A stretch of 64,000 nucleotides of DNA from an uncultured Geobacteraceae bacterium (lineage in GTDB: Bacteria; Desulfobacterota; Desulfuromonadia; Geobacterales; Pseudopelobacteraceae), in assembly GCA_903939115.1 (NCBI GenBank), contig CAJAFV010000062.1, positions 62,001 through 126,000 of the forward strand, in the 5' to 3' direction. Under the pieces are notes generated by a model that saw nothing but the letters and a program-made list of their open reading frames with translations, had not been told where the DNA came from and searched no databases. Of the stretch, positions 50,784 to 61,116 are shown piece after piece. Position 1 is the stretch's first letter, and each line of letters begins with the position of its first letter. The translations under genes were made by a program, and so were the position numbers.

Positions 50784-51241
50784 AGCCATTTTCACTTGAG
50801 CGCACACAAGTACTGCCGATCTCTCTTGAAACGGCGTGGAAGTTTTTTTCCAATCCGGTCAATCTGGTTAAAATCACCCCGCCGGATATGGATTTTCGCA
50901 TTACGTCTCCGCTGCAAAATGATATGTATGCCGGCCAGATTGTTACCTACACAGTGCGGCCGTTAATGCGGGTACTCGTCAACTGGACAACAGAAATCAC
51001 CCATGTTGACTCTCCCCGTTTCTTTGTTGACGAGCAACGTTTCGGGCCGTATCGCTTCTGGCATCATCAACACCGTTTTCAGGAAGTTGAAGGGGGCGTT
51101 GAAGTATATGATCTTGTTCATTATCTGCTGCTCCATGATCAGTTGGCCGGCCTGATTAACCATCTCTTTGTAGCGCCGCGTCTCAAACGGATCTTTGATT
51201 TTCGCAGCACGGCACTCATTAAGCTTTTTCCAAATAGATAA
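50780..51241 (+). CDS. SRPBCC-fold protein
   Basis: A 153-residue START/Bet v1-like protein: FSLERTQVLPISLETAWKFF, PVNLVKITPPDMDFRI, then RFGPYRFWHHQHRFQEVEGG. Members bind hydrophobic ligands or act as cell-division/polyketide-type cyclases. No specific ligand can be named. It overlaps the rarA stop by four bases and precedes pfkA by 27 bases, so it is likely co-transcribed with both. Confidence 0.8.
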   Translation: MKPFSLERTQVLPISLETAWKFFSNPVNLVKITPPDMDFRITSPLQNDMYAGQIVTYTVRPLMRVLVNWTTEITHVDSPRFFVDEQRFGPYRFWHHQHRFQEVEGGVEVYDLVHYLLLHDQLAGLINHLFVAPRLKRIFDFRSTALIKLFPNR

Positions 51242-51268
51242 CTATTTCACTACTGAGGAGATGTTACC

Positions 51269-52231
51269 ATGAAAAGACTTGCTATTTTAACCAGCGGCGG
51301 AGACTGCTCCGGCATGAATGCCACCATTCGAGCCGCCGCCAGAACCGCACTTGCCAATGATGTTGAAATGATCGGATATCGCAAAGGGTATGCCGGTCTC
51401 TTGAAGAATGATTTTATCGTGCTCAATTCACAGGCGGTATCCGGGACTTTGCAGCGTGGCGGGACTTTTCTGCAATCGGCCCGTTCGGCTGAATTCCGCA
51501 CCGAAGAAGGGCGCAAAAAAGCACTGGAAAATCTTCTCAAAGAGAAGGTGGAAGGATTGATCGTTATAGGTGGGGATGGTTCGTTAAACGGTGCTCTGGC
51601 GCTCGACAAAATGGGGTTCCCGGTTGTCGGTATTCCGGCCAGTATTGACAACGACATTGCCTATACCGATATGGCGCTGGGGGTCGATACGGCTCTTAAC
51701 AATATCATCTATGCCGTCGACTGCATCAAGGATACGGCGAGTTCTCACGACCGCGCCTTTATCGTTGAAGTCATGGGGCGCAATTCAGGTTACCTCGCTT
51801 CAACGGCTGCCATCGCAACCGGCGCCGAGTTTGCGATCGTTCCGGAGGTAGAGCTTGACCTGAGTAAAATGTGCCACCAGCTGCGCCAACGATATGATGA
51901 GGGACGCACTAACGCCCTTATTATCATGGCTGAGGGGGCAGGGCATGCGCAGGAAGTCGCTGAAGGTATCAAAAATGCAGTTGGCTTTGAAACCCGCGTC
52001 ACCGTACTCGGTCACTATCAGCGCGGTGGTGCGCCATCAGTCTTTGACCGTCTGCTTGGCAGTCGCTTCGGCATGAAGTCGGTAGAGCTTCTTCTGAACG
52101 GAACAAAAGGGGTCATGGTCGGGTTGTCCGCTAATTCGCTCACCGCAACACTGCTGGAGATGGTGGTAAACGGCGGCCAGAAAAAGCTGAACCACGAGTT
52201 TTTGCGCATGTCAGAGATTCTCGGCATTTGA
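51269..52231 (+). CDS. pfkA: 6-phosphofructokinase
   Basis: A 320-residue PfkA: LAILTSGGDCSGMNATIRAA (ATP loop), IVIGGDGSLNGA, the catalytic loop PASIDNDIAYTDMALGVDTA, then EVMGRNSGYLA and VTVLGHYQRGGAPSVFDR. Gly in GGDGS indicates ATP rather than pyrophosphate as donor. The residue before the catalytic Ser-Ile-Asp is Ala instead of Gly, a mild departure. It converts fructose-6-phosphate to the 1,6-bisphosphate. SD GAGGAG precedes the ATG. Confidence 0.93.
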   Translation: MKRLAILTSGGDCSGMNATIRAAARTALANDVEMIGYRKGYAGLLKNDFIVLNSQAVSGTLQRGGTFLQSARSAEFRTEEGRKKALENLLKEKVEGLIVIGGDGSLNGALALDKMGFPVVGIPASIDNDIAYTDMALGVDTALNNIIYAVDCIKDTASSHDRAFIVEVMGRNSGYLASTAAIATGAEFAIVPEVELDLSKMCHQLRQRYDEGRTNALIIMAEGAGHAQEVAEGIKNAVGFETRVTVLGHYQRGGAPSVFDRLLGSRFGMKSVELLLNGTKGVMVGLSANSLTATLLEMVVNGGQKKLNHEFLRMSEILGI

Positions 52232-52264
52232 TGGGCGGAACGAAGGTGTAAAGGAGGCTGTGAT

Positions 52265-52885
52265 ATGGCTTTAGCCAGAGAAAAATCAACAGAGCTGTTT
52301 TCGTGGCACGAATATAAAGATTGGCCGGAGGACGAGCGGTGGCAGATCATTGATGGTCATGCCTACTGCATGGCTGCCGCCCCAAATATCAAGCATCAGA
52401 AGGTTACCGGGAATCTTTATGCCACCATAAGGGAAAAGCTTGGAGGAAAGCCGTGCACCACCTTTATCGCCCCCACCGATGTTGTTTTTGACGAATACAA
52501 CATCGTTCAGCCGGATGTGCTGGTTGTCTGTGACAAAAGTAAAATAACGGATGCTAACATTCAGGGCGCGCCGGATCTGGTTGTTGAGGTCATATCACCC
52601 TCCAATTCTTTCATGGACAAAAAACAGAAGCTGGAACTGTATGAACGCTTTGCAGTGCTGGAATATCTGCTGGTTGATCCGGTTGGCGATCTGGTTGAGC
52701 GCTTTCGCCTCGTGGAGGGTAAATACGGTCGGTCGGAAATTCTCGCGTGGCATGAGGAGTTAGCCCTGATCTCGCTTCCGGGGTTGGTTATCAATCTGTG
52801 GGAAGTTTTCGAGCGGGACCTGGCGGAGCTGAACATCGTGAGGGAAGGGCCGAAGGGGTCGTGTGTGACTAAACAAATCCAATGA
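52265..52885 (+). CDS. Uma2-family (DUF820) putative endonuclease
   Basis: A 206-residue PD-(D/E)xK-fold protein: FSWHEYKDWPEDERWQIIDG, NIVQPDVLVVCD, APDLVVEVISPSN and KKQKLELYERFAVLEYLLVDP, with candidate catalytic Asp, Glu and Lys residues. The family is widespread and often occurs in many copies. Its biological role is poorly known, possibly linked to transposons or DNA repair. It has AAAGGAGG before the ATG. It sits between pfkA and corA with no obvious functional tie. Confidence 0.85.
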   Translation: MALAREKSTELFSWHEYKDWPEDERWQIIDGHAYCMAAAPNIKHQKVTGNLYATIREKLGGKPCTTFIAPTDVVFDEYNIVQPDVLVVCDKSKITDANIQGAPDLVVEVISPSNSFMDKKQKLELYERFAVLEYLLVDPVGDLVERFRLVEGKYGRSEILAWHEELALISLPGLVINLWEVFERDLAELNIVREGPKGSCVTKQIQ

Positions 52886-52902
52886 GTAAGAAGAATTAAA
52901 CA

Positions 52903-53976
52903 ATGCGCCCAAACCAACGCTTCAACAAAAAACGTTCAATCAAAAACGGGCTTCCTCCCGGTTCGCTGGTGCATATCGGGGATACCTCCGACAAAGCTGC
53001 ACATATTTCCGTCATTGGGTATACCCCGGTTGGTGTTGAAGAGCATCACTTTGAGCAGATTGGTCACTATCTGCAGCATCCCTGCGACAGCACAGTCGTG
53101 TGGGTTAATGTCGAAGGGGTGCACGATATCGAGCTGATCCGGGCATTGGGTGAAAAACATTCATTTCACCCGCTGGTGCTGGAAGATATCGTCAACACGG
53201 TGCAACGGCCGAAGATTGAGGATTACGGCGACTATCTCTTCATAGTGTTGAGAATGCTCCGCCCGACTGACGATGGTGGTTTTAGCTCGGAACAGCTCAG
53301 CATCATACTCGGGCCCGACTACCTGTTCACGTTTCAGGAGGGGATTGAGGGTGATCCCTTTGAATCGGTGCGCAGTCGTATCCTGAACGGCAAAGGGAAA
53401 ATTCGCGGTATGGGGGCGGACTATCTGGCCTATGCTCTTATTGATGCCGTTGTTGACGGCTATTTCACCGTTATTGAAGCGTTTGGCGAGAGAATAGTGG
53501 ACGTCGAGGAAGAGTTGACGCACGCTCCTGACCAGAAGTCTCTCTACCGGATCAATGTTATAAAAAAAGAGATCATCTATCTGCGCAAGGCCGTCTGGCC
53601 ACTGCGTGAAGCGGTCTCTTTCCTGGAGCGGGGTGATAGCGCACTACTGAGCGATGCAACCAGACTTTATTTCCGCGATGTTTACGATCACACCGTTCAG
53701 GTGATCGATACCGTTGAAACCTACCGGGATCTCCTCTCCGGCCTGCTTGATATCTACCTTTCAAGCATCAGCAACCGTACGAACGAAGTGATGAAGTTTT
53801 TAACCGTGATCGGCACGATTTTTATGCCGTTGACCTTTTTGGTTGGAGTTTACGGCATGAATTTTAAGCATTTTCCCGAGCTGGAGTGGCAAAACGGCTA
53901 TTTCGTTCTCTGGGGAGTTATGATCACTCTGTCTCTGTTGATGATCGCCTATTTCAAAAAAAAGCGCTGGCTGTAG
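52903..53976 (+). CDS. corA: magnesium/cobalt transporter CorA
   Basis: A 357-residue CorA channel. The large cytoplasmic N-terminal domain (about 1-290) includes HPLVLEDIVNTVQRPKIEDY and the long stalk helix. It ends in two membrane helices with the YGMNF selectivity signature (GVYGMNFKHFPE) between them, then the basic tail YFKKKRWL. It imports Mg2+ and possibly Co2+ or Ni2+. The start lies 18 bases after the Uma2 gene, with a weak upstream SD. Confidence 0.95.
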   Translation: MRPNQRFNKKRSIKNGLPPGSLVHIGDTSDKAAHISVIGYTPVGVEEHHFEQIGHYLQHPCDSTVVWVNVEGVHDIELIRALGEKHSFHPLVLEDIVNTVQRPKIEDYGDYLFIVLRMLRPTDDGGFSSEQLSIILGPDYLFTFQEGIEGDPFESVRSRILNGKGKIRGMGADYLAYALIDAVVDGYFTVIEAFGERIVDVEEELTHAPDQKSLYRINVIKKEIIYLRKAVWPLREAVSFLERGDSALLSDATRLYFRDVYDHTVQVIDTVETYRDLLSGLLDIYLSSISNRTNEVMKFLTVIGTIFMPLTFLVGVYGMNFKHFPELEWQNGYFVLWGVMITLSLLMIAYFKKKRWL

Positions 53977-53986
53977 GAAAATATAT

Positions 53987-54331
53987 ATGACTCGTCTTGT
54001 CCTCAAATGGGCGCTCAACTCTTTTGCCCTTTATTTTGTCATGAAACTGATTCATGGCATTCAGATCAGCCGTTTTCAGGACCTGCTCCTGGCAACTTTG
54101 GTGATCGGCCTGCTCAATGCTTTTCTGAGGCCGATCATTGTTCTGCTGACACTGCCGGTTACGGTTTTGACTCTCGGCCTGTTTACCTTTGTGATCAACG
54201 GGGTGATCTTTCATCTTGCGGCTTATCTGGTGCCCGGTTTCCACGTCGCCGGTTTTGCCTCTGCCATTGTCGCAGCGTTCCTGTTCAGTCTGTTCAGTTT
54301 TACCCTGAACATGCTGTTCGGTACTAAATAG
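53987..54331 (+). CDS. phage holin family protein (4-TM membrane protein)
   Basis: A 114-residue hydrophobic protein with four predicted helices. Its NAFLRPIIVLLTLPVTVLTL motif and the following glycine-rich helices are typical of the bacterial PhageHol_4/YvlD family. Despite the name these are chromosomal membrane proteins. Some are linked to envelope stress; no lytic function is implied. It starts 10 bases after corA. Confidence 0.85.
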   Translation: MTRLVLKWALNSFALYFVMKLIHGIQISRFQDLLLATLVIGLLNAFLRPIIVLLTLPVTVLTLGLFTFVINGVIFHLAAYLVPGFHVAGFASAIVAAFLFSLFSFTLNMLFGTK

Positions 54332-54359
54332 TGGCTCTTTACTGCGACACCCTCCTTCC

Positions 54360-55745
54360 ATGATGAATTCTGCACTTGTTTCCCGAGTTGAGAAAACCAT
54401 TCGCCTGCAGCGACTCTTTCGTCCGGGGGGCGCTCTGGTCGTGGGCCTTTCCGGCGGTGCCGACTCGATCGCTCTCCTTGATATCCTCTCCCGGCTTCAA
54501 GGGTACAATCTTCACCTGATCGCCACACACCTGAACCACTGCCTGCGTGGTGCCGAATCTGATGCCGATCAGGAATTCTGTCGCTTGTTGGCCGGGCAGT
54601 ATGCAATTCCGTTTGAAGTCAGACGCATAGATATCAAAAAAATGGCGGAAGATCAGCGCTTGAACCTGGAAGATGCCGGTCGGCGCGCCCGGATAGCCTT
54701 TTTTGATGAAATTCGTGCTAAGTACGGTGCCGCAGCGGTGGCACTTGCCCATCATGCCGATGACCAGGCTGAAACCCTGCTGATGCGACTCCTCCGTGGC
54801 TCAGGCATGACAGGTTTATCGGGGATGGCGTACCGTAATGACCGAGGTTATATCCGTCCGCTGCTGGATATAACCCGCGTCGAAATCGAGCAGTATCTCC
54901 GCTCGTATGGTATAGAGTGGCGCGAAGATGCCAGCAACAGTGACACTGTTTATCTCCGTAATCGCATTCGCCATCAGCTGCTGCCTCTGCTGGAAGAGTA
55001 TAATCCCGCGATTCGTGCCGGCCTCGCCGCAACCGCATCAATTATCAGAGGTGATGAAGTTCTGCTGAGAGAATTGACAGAGCAGACGTTTGCCGCGTCC
55101 TGTCGGATCAGGGACAATTCAGTTGAAGGGAGCGTTGTGCAATTACGTGCACTTAATCCCGCCCTGCGTCGAAGAGTACTTCGATACGCTTTCAGCCGGT
55201 CAGCAGGATCCCTGGAACGTGTGACTCAACGTCATATTGATGCACTGTTTGAAATGATAGATTCCAGTCGACCCAATGCTCGCCTGGCTTTTCCGCACGG
55301 CGTTACGGTATTGCGGGAATATGATCGTTTGGTTTTGGTGAAGGGAGATGACAGCTCGCTTGAATCAGGCTTTGAGATGCATATTTCGGAACCGGGATGC
55401 TATCAACTCCCCGGTGGCGCCTCAATAGAAGTTGAAGTAGCCAGGAGTACAACCTTTAAGGCAAGCTCCGACGCCGTCTATGTTGACCTCAACAAATTTC
55501 CGTTCCCCTGGCTCGTCCGAACGTTCCGTTCCGGTGATCGTATGCAGCCGTTCGGCATGAAGGGGAGGAAAAAAGTTAAGGATATTTTTATCGATCACAA
55601 AATCCCTCAATCAGAACGCAGGAGCATTCCGCTTCTCTATTGTGGTAACGATCTTGTATGGGTTGCCGGAGTATGTGCGTCCGAATTAAGCCGCGTATGC
55701 GAAGATACGTATGCTGTTGTAAAAGCAACCTGCAAACGGCAGTAA
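54360..55745 (+). CDS. tilS: tRNA(Ile)-lysidine synthase
   Basis: A 461-residue TilS modifying C34 of the CAU tRNA-Ile to lysidine. The PP-loop GLSGGADSIALLD lies at 29-41, then HLIATHLNHCLRGAESDADQEF and LAHHADDQAETLLMRLLRGSG. The C-terminal domains end with RTFRSGDRMQPFGMKGRKKVKDIFID. It has two adjacent ATG codons and no good SD. It stands directly upstream of ftsH, a common arrangement. Confidence 0.95.
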   Translation: MMNSALVSRVEKTIRLQRLFRPGGALVVGLSGGADSIALLDILSRLQGYNLHLIATHLNHCLRGAESDADQEFCRLLAGQYAIPFEVRRIDIKKMAEDQRLNLEDAGRRARIAFFDEIRAKYGAAAVALAHHADDQAETLLMRLLRGSGMTGLSGMAYRNDRGYIRPLLDITRVEIEQYLRSYGIEWREDASNSDTVYLRNRIRHQLLPLLEEYNPAIRAGLAATASIIRGDEVLLRELTEQTFAASCRIRDNSVEGSVVQLRALNPALRRRVLRYAFSRSAGSLERVTQRHIDALFEMIDSSRPNARLAFPHGVTVLREYDRLVLVKGDDSSLESGFEMHISEPGCYQLPGGASIEVEVARSTTFKASSDAVYVDLNKFPFPWLVRTFRSGDRMQPFGMKGRKKVKDIFIDHKIPQSERRSIPLLYCGNDLVWVAGVCASELSRVCEDTYAVVKATCKRQ

Positions 55746-55834
55746 TTCGCAATTCAGCTTGTCAATCCGCCCCATGTATGCTAGCTTTACGAAATTTTTA
55801 ACGCCACAGACACACAACTATTTGGGGGTTTATT

Positions 55835-57703
55835 TTGAATCAGTTTTACAAGAATCTCTCACTCTGGCTGGTCATCAGCCTCATGATGATCCTGCTTTTC
55901 AACATGTTCAACAAGCCACGGCCGACCGCAGAGAAGCTGAACTTCAGCGACTTTATGACCCAGATTGAAACGGGAAAAATAACCGCTGTCGTTATTCAGG
56001 GTAATGAGATTTCCGGTAAGTTTGATGGGAAGGACGGCAAGGAATTCCATACCTATAAACCATATTCTGACGCCGATTTAACCAAGAAGCTGCTCGAGAA
56101 GAAGGTTACGATTAATGCCAAGCCGGAAGAGGAAAAGTTCTCCTGGTTTTCGATCTTTATCTCCTGGTTTCCACTGATTCTGCTTGTCGGCGTCTGGATT
56201 TTCTTCATGCGTCAAATGCAGATGGGAGGCGGCAAGGCGATGTCTTTCGGCAAAAGCCGCGCCAAACTGCTGACCGAGTCACAGGGGAAGATCACCTTTG
56301 AAGATGTTGCCGGCATTGAAGAGGCCAAGGAAGAGCTGGAAGAGATTATTGCCTTTCTCAAGGAACCGAAAAAATTCACCGCGTTGGGTGGAAAAATCCC
56401 CAAAGGGGTTTTGCTGGTAGGGCCTCCGGGAACCGGAAAAACATTGTTAGCCCGTGCCGTTGCAGGTGAAGCGGGTGTACCGTTCTTTTCAATATCCGGA
56501 TCCGATTTTGTCGAAATGTTCGTCGGAGTCGGTGCCAGTCGCGTCCGTGACCTGTTTTTACAGGGGAAGAAGAGCGCACCCTGTATTATCTTTATCGACG
56601 AAATTGATGCGGTCGGTCGTCACCGTGGCGCCGGCATGGGGGGAGGGCATGATGAGCGGGAACAGACCCTCAATCAGCTGTTGGTAGAGATGGACGGTTT
56701 TGAGTCAAATGAAGGGGTCATCCTGATCGCCGCCACCAACCGCCCCGATGTCCTTGATCCGGCTCTGCTCCGTCCGGGGCGTTTTGACCGTCAGGTCGTT
56801 GTTCCGCGTCCAGATGTCAAAGGTCGTGAAATGATCCTGAAAGTTCACTCCAAAAAAGTGCCGCTCTCTCCTGAGGTCGATCTGGCGGTAATTGCTCGTG
56901 GTACCCCCGGTTTTTCCGGTGCCGACCTGGCCAATCTGGTGAACGAAGCGGCCCTGCTGGCTGCTCGTCTGAATAAAACCGTTGCTGAACCGAGTGATTT
57001 TGACAGTGCCAAAGATAAGGTTATGATGGGTGCCGAGCGCCGCAGCATGGTGATCTCTGATGAAGAGAAAAAGAGCACCGCCTATCACGAAGCCGGTCAC
57101 ACCTTGGTGGCCAAGCTGGTTCCAGGCACCGATCCGATTCACAAGGTTTCCATTATTCCCCGTGGCCGGGCGCTCGGTGTAACGATGCAGCTGCCGATCG
57201 AAGATAAACACAGCTACTCCCGGGAATCCCTGCTGGCTCGCATTGCCGTCCTGATGGGGGGGCGTGCGGCGGAAAAAATTATTTTTGATACGTTTACGAC
57301 CGGTGCCGGCAACGACATTGAGCGTGCCACAGATATGGCGCGAAAAATGGTCTGTGAATGGGGAATGAGCGACAAAATGGGACCGCTTTCCTTCGGCAAG
57401 AAGGACGAGTCAATTTTCCTCGGTCGCGAGATGGCTATGCACAAGAATTTCAGCGAGAAAATCGCCGAGCATATTGATGATGAAATCAAGCGGATCGTCG
57501 ATGAATCATACGAGCGTGCTCTTGGTCTGCTGCGCAATAACATTCAGAACCTTCATAATCTGTCAGAAATATTAATCGAGAAAGAAAATTTGACCGGTGA
57601 TCAGGTTGATGAAATTATCTCCACAGGTACATTGGTCAGTCCGGAACTGCCTGCGTCGCCACTGCCTGAAGCATCACCACCATCGACTGATATAATCGCT
57701 TAG
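55835..57703 (+). CDS. ftsH: ATP-dependent zinc metalloprotease FtsH
   Basis: A 622-residue membrane AAA protease. Helices lie near 6-22 and 105-125 around a small periplasmic domain. AAA motifs are [33 protein letters not shown], and [10 protein letters not shown]. The zinc site is HEAGH ([14 protein letters not shown]). It degrades membrane and regulatory proteins, including tagged ones. The start is TTG at 55835 ([14 protein letters not shown]) after GGGGG. Similarity begins there and no ATG is close. folP starts 3 bases after the stop. Confidence 0.96.
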   Translation: MNQFYKNLSLWLVISLMMILLFNMFNKPRPTAEKLNFSDFMTQIETGKITAVVIQGNEISGKFDGKDGKEFHTYKPYSDADLTKKLLEKKVTINAKPEEEKFSWFSIFISWFPLILLVGVWIFFMRQMQMGGGKAMSFGKSRAKLLTESQGKITFEDVAGIEEAKEELEEIIAFLKEPKKFTALGGKIPKGVLLVGPPGTGKTLLARAVAGEAGVPFFSISGSDFVEMFVGVGASRVRDLFLQGKKSAPCIIFIDEIDAVGRHRGAGMGGGHDEREQTLNQLLVEMDGFESNEGVILIAATNRPDVLDPALLRPGRFDRQVVVPRPDVKGREMILKVHSKKVPLSPEVDLAVIARGTPGFSGADLANLVNEAALLAARLNKTVAEPSDFDSAKDKVMMGAERRSMVISDEEKKSTAYHEAGHTLVAKLVPGTDPIHKVSIIPRGRALGVTMQLPIEDKHSYSRESLLARIAVLMGGRAAEKIIFDTFTTGAGNDIERATDMARKMVCEWGMSDKMGPLSFGKKDESIFLGREMAMHKNFSEKIAEHIDDEIKRIVDESYERALGLLRNNIQNLHNLSEILIEKENLTGDQVDEIISTGTLVSPELPASPLPEASPPSTDIIA

Positions 57704-57705
57704 TT

Positions 57706-58911
57706 GTGGCAGGCTTTGCCCCCCGATTACTGGCTGTGCCGACGCCCGAACTGGCTGTGAGAGAGTTACAGCGGGTAGCTGTTGATGGCTGCGGCATTGC
57801 TGAAATGGTCCCCAAGATGAGGACGCTCTGCATCGGGCTGTCTCGACTTGACTGTCGACAGGCGAACATCCTGAAACAGGAGATGCTCTCTCTCGGCGGA
57901 GATGCCGCCGTTGCTCGCGGCACCGTAGCGTGCAGCATTGACAAAACTGATTGCATCCTGATCGGAACGGCCAAGCAACTAATGCGGCTCTGCCGGAAAC
58001 TCACCGCTCAGCCGTTCGGTCTGGCTGCGTTGGCAGATGAGTTGGAAGGCCTGCTGAGCAGGGTCGCCCGGCCGCCATCTGTCTGGAAAACTTCGCGCCG
58101 CTCGTTATCGCTCCAGCGTCCTTTGATAATGGGGATCCTGAATCTTACCCCTGACTCTTTTTCTGATGGGGGGCGCTGCTCCGACCCTTCACAGGCGTTT
58201 GAGAGAGCCCTGGAGATGGAAGCGGAAGGCGCTGATATTATCGATATCGGCGGTGAAAGTACGCGGCCGGGAGCAGCTCTTATTTCGGCTGAACAAGAGT
58301 TGGCCCGTGTCCTGCCGGTTATTGAACGACTTTCAGCCGCTCTGAAGTGCGCCATTTCGGTGGATTCCTGGAAAAGTGCTGTTGCTGAAAAGGCTCTTTC
58401 GGCAGGTGCAGAAATTATCAACGACATCAGTGGTTTCAATTTTGACCCGGAGATGGCCGGATTAGCGGCTGCAAGCGGTGCCGGAGTTGTGCTGATGCAC
58501 ACGAGGGGCACTCCGGATAAAATGCAGCAGGAGACGCTGTATGATGATCTGATGCTGGAAATAACCTCAAGCTTGAGCGCCTCAATTGTTCGAGCCTGCA
58601 GAGCCGGTGTTTCGGATGGCTGTATTGCAATAGATCCCGGCATTGGTTTCGGCAAAGATGCAGCAGGTAATCTGGAACTGTTACGTCGATTGTCAGAATT
58701 CTCCTGTTTCGGGCTGCCGATTCTGACAGGGACGTCCCGCAAGGCATTCATTGGTAAGACCCTGAACCGGCCGCACACGGATGACCGCCTCTATGGCACT
58801 GCCGCCACAGTAGCGCTCTCTGTGGCGCATGGCGCATCAATTCTTCGTGTCCACGATGTCCGGGCAATGCGGGACGTCGTTGATATGGCACACGCCATTT
58901 TGCACTGTTGA
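57706..58911 (+). CDS. folP: dihydropteroate synthase with N-terminal extension
   Basis: Residues from about 138 form a complete DHPS: IMGILNLTPDSFSDGGR, GADIIDIGGESTRPGA, ISVDSWKSAVAEKAL, IINDISGF, IDPGIGFGKDAAGNLELLRRL, GTSRKAFIG. It joins p-aminobenzoate to the pterin pyrophosphate in folate synthesis. The total length of 401 exceeds the usual 270-285 because of about 130 N-terminal residues (LAVPTPELAVRELQRVAVDG ... ADELEGLL) of unclear function. The start is GTG directly after ftsH with little SD. Confidence 0.92.
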   Translation: MAGFAPRLLAVPTPELAVRELQRVAVDGCGIAEMVPKMRTLCIGLSRLDCRQANILKQEMLSLGGDAAVARGTVACSIDKTDCILIGTAKQLMRLCRKLTAQPFGLAALADELEGLLSRVARPPSVWKTSRRSLSLQRPLIMGILNLTPDSFSDGGRCSDPSQAFERALEMEAEGADIIDIGGESTRPGAALISAEQELARVLPVIERLSAALKCAISVDSWKSAVAEKALSAGAEIINDISGFNFDPEMAGLAAASGAGVVLMHTRGTPDKMQQETLYDDLMLEITSSLSASIVRACRAGVSDGCIAIDPGIGFGKDAAGNLELLRRLSEFSCFGLPILTGTSRKAFIGKTLNRPHTDDRLYGTAATVALSVAHGASILRVHDVRAMRDVVDMAHAILHC

Positions 58912-58942
58912 TGTCGCATGTAGCCCGATGCAAAGAGGACGT

Positions 58943-59731
58943 ATGGCTTCACTCTTCGACAGCGCCACCCTGCCTGCCCTCCTCGACAAGCTTATTGTTG
59001 CCGGCCTGGTGTACGCCTGCTCGCTGATCCTTAAAAAAGAGGCGGCTCTTCGTTTTCTCGTAATTCTGCTCTCCCTTGTTGTCGCGGAGTTTGTCTCGAA
59101 TAAGCTTGGTCTGACCGCAACGGCTTCCTTTTTCAATCTACTGCTTACTTCTGCACCGGTTATTCTGGCAGTCATCTTCCAGAGTGATATTAAGCGTGCT
59201 CTTTTTTCATTCTGGAAACGGTATACCCCTGTTGAGAGTGCCACACTGGATGTGACGACGACTGTCGATGAATTGTCAAAAGGGCTTCATGAGCTGGCTG
59301 AACGAAGAATCGGCGCCTTGATTGTTATCATCCGCCAGATGTCGATTGACCATCTGGTGCAGATCGGTACCGAGATTGACGCAAAAGTAACCAGCGAGCT
59401 TCTCAATTCCATATTTCTTCCCTATTCGCCGATTCATGATGGTGCCGTTATTATCCACCGGGAGAAGATCACCTCTGCCGGCTGTATTCTACCGTTGTCC
59501 CAGAATCCGGACATTGCGAAGAGCTTCGGTACCCGCCACCGCGCGGCGCTCGGAATATCCGAACAGACTGATGTCCTGGTGCTGGTCGTTTCGGAGGAGA
59601 CCGGAAAAATATCCATCGTCCATGAAGGAAAGATCACGTACGATGCCGATCCGTCTGAAATTCGACGTCTTTCCCGGAAAGCGATCGAAGGGCGGCGTGC
59701 AGCGAGGGTAACTGCGGTTCAGGAACACTGA
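58943..59731 (+). CDS. cdaA: diadenylate cyclase CdaA
   Basis: A 262-residue membrane cyclase making cyclic di-AMP from two ATP. Three N-terminal helices (about 12-80) precede the DAC domain, with DGA (166-168, IHDGAVIIH) and RHR (198-200, GTRHRAALGISE). The start at 58943 (MASLFDSATLP) has AGAGGA just upstream. ATG 58928 and 58829 are also in frame but lack SD, and the latter overlaps folP. In many bacteria a YbbR/CdaR regulator gene sits between cdaA and glmM. Here glmM follows after 26 bases. Confidence 0.93.
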   Translation: MASLFDSATLPALLDKLIVAGLVYACSLILKKEAALRFLVILLSLVVAEFVSNKLGLTATASFFNLLLTSAPVILAVIFQSDIKRALFSFWKRYTPVESATLDVTTTVDELSKGLHELAERRIGALIVIIRQMSIDHLVQIGTEIDAKVTSELLNSIFLPYSPIHDGAVIIHREKITSAGCILPLSQNPDIAKSFGTRHRAALGISEQTDVLVLVVSEETGKISIVHEGKITYDADPSEIRRLSRKAIEGRRAARVTAVQEH

Positions 59732-59757
59732 TTTTATTAATAGGGGGTAAGTAAATC

Positions 59758-61116
59758 ATGAAAAAACTTTTTGGAACAGATGGCGTTCGCGGCGTTGCCA
59801 ATGTGCATCCGATGACCGCTGAGATGGCGATGCAACTGGGTCGGGCTGCTGCATATATTTTTAAAGGGGGCGGGAAGCATCGCCACCGTATCGTGATCGG
59901 AAAAGATACCCGACTCTCCGGCTATATGCTTGAAAACGCCCTGGTCGCAGGAATCTGCTCGATGGGTGTTGATGTTTTGCAGGTCGGGCCGTTACCGACC
60001 CCTGGAATTGCCAACATCACGTCATCAATGCGCGCCGATGCAGGGGTTGTTATTTCTGCATCACACAATGCTTTTCAGGATAACGGCATTAAATTCTTTT
60101 CAGCTGACGGATTCAAGTTGCCGGATGAAGTGGAGTTGAAAATTGAAAAACTCATTGAAACCAATAAAATCAATGCCCTCCGGCCAACCGCGACTGAAGT
60201 GGGAAAAGCCTATCGTATAGAGGATGCAGCCGGTCGCTATATCGTCTATCTCAAAAATACCTTTCCGCAGGAGATGGATCTTTCCGGCCTCAAAATAGTG
60301 CTCGATTGCGCCAACGGTGCGGCTTACAAGGTCGCCCCGGCGGTGTTTGAAGAGTTGGGGGCCGAAGTTATCCCTTACGGAGTCAAGCCGAACGGGACAA
60401 ATATTAATGCCGGGTGCGGTTCAACCTGCCCTTCCGTTATCAGTGAAGCGGTCAAACTGCATCGCGCCGATATCGGCATTGCGCTTGACGGTGATGCCGA
60501 TCGGGTGATCGTCTGTGACGAATTCGGCAATGAAGTCGACGGCGACCATATCATGGCCATCTGTGCCAGCGACATGCTGAAACGTAAACTGCTCAAGAAG
60601 AAAACGCTTGTGGCGACCGTTATGAGTAATATGGGGCTTGATATCGCCCTGCGTAAATGCGGCGGCAAGATTATCAAAACCGATGTCGGTGACCGGTACG
60701 TTGTCGAGGCGATGCGCAAGGGGGGATACAATCTGGGGGGTGAACAGTCTGGGCATATGATCTTCCTGGACTACAACACGACCGGAGACGGCATCCTTTC
60801 GGCACTCCAGCTCCTTGCCGTTATGCGCCGAGAGGAAAAAACGCTGGCTGAACTCGCAGAAATTATGATTCCCCTGCCGCAGGTACTTGTCAATACCCGG
60901 GTTCGGGAAAAAGTGGACATCTATTCAATTGCCGATGTCGCCGCCAAGATAAAAAATGTTGAAGAAAAACTCGGCGAAGAGGGGCGGGTGCTGATCCGCT
61001 ACTCAGGTACCGAACCTCTGTTGCGGGTTATGATTGAAGGCCAGGATAAATATGAGATTACGACCTGGGCCAACGAGATCTGTGATCTCGTGAAGAAACA
61101 TATCGGGGAAAAATAA
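59758..61116 (+). CDS. glmM: phosphoglucosamine mutase
   Basis: A 452-residue alpha-D-phosphohexomutase with [11 protein letters not shown], the phosphoserine loop [14 protein letters not shown] (Ser102), the Mg loop [10 protein letters not shown] and the sugar loop GGEQSGH. It interconverts glucosamine-6-phosphate and glucosamine-1-phosphate for peptidoglycan and LPS precursors. In some bacteria GlmM inhibits the adjacent CdaA. The stop codon's last base starts pdxJ (TAATG). Confidence 0.96.
   Translation: MKKLFGTDGVRGVANVHPMTAEMAMQLGRAAAYIFKGGGKHRHRIVIGKDTRLSGYMLENALVAGICSMGVDVLQVGPLPTPGIANITSSMRADAGVVISASHNAFQDNGIKFFSADGFKLPDEVELKIEKLIETNKINALRPTATEVGKAYRIEDAAGRYIVYLKNTFPQEMDLSGLKIVLDCANGAAYKVAPAVFEELGAEVIPYGVKPNGTNINAGCGSTCPSVISEAVKLHRADIGIALDGDADRVIVCDEFGNEVDGDHIMAICASDMLKRKLLKKKTLVATVMSNMGLDIALRKCGGKIIKTDVGDRYVVEAMRKGGYNLGGEQSGHMIFLDYNTTGDGILSALQLLAVMRREEKTLAELAEIMIPLPQVLVNTRVREKVDIYSIADVAAKIKNVEEKLGEEGRVLIRYSGTEPLLRVMIEGQDKYEITTWANEICDLVKKHIGEK

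Noticed and set aside
54007-54327. 106-codon open frame inside the holin-family gene
   Set aside because: It is an out-of-frame reading of a clearly coding, four-helix membrane protein gene.
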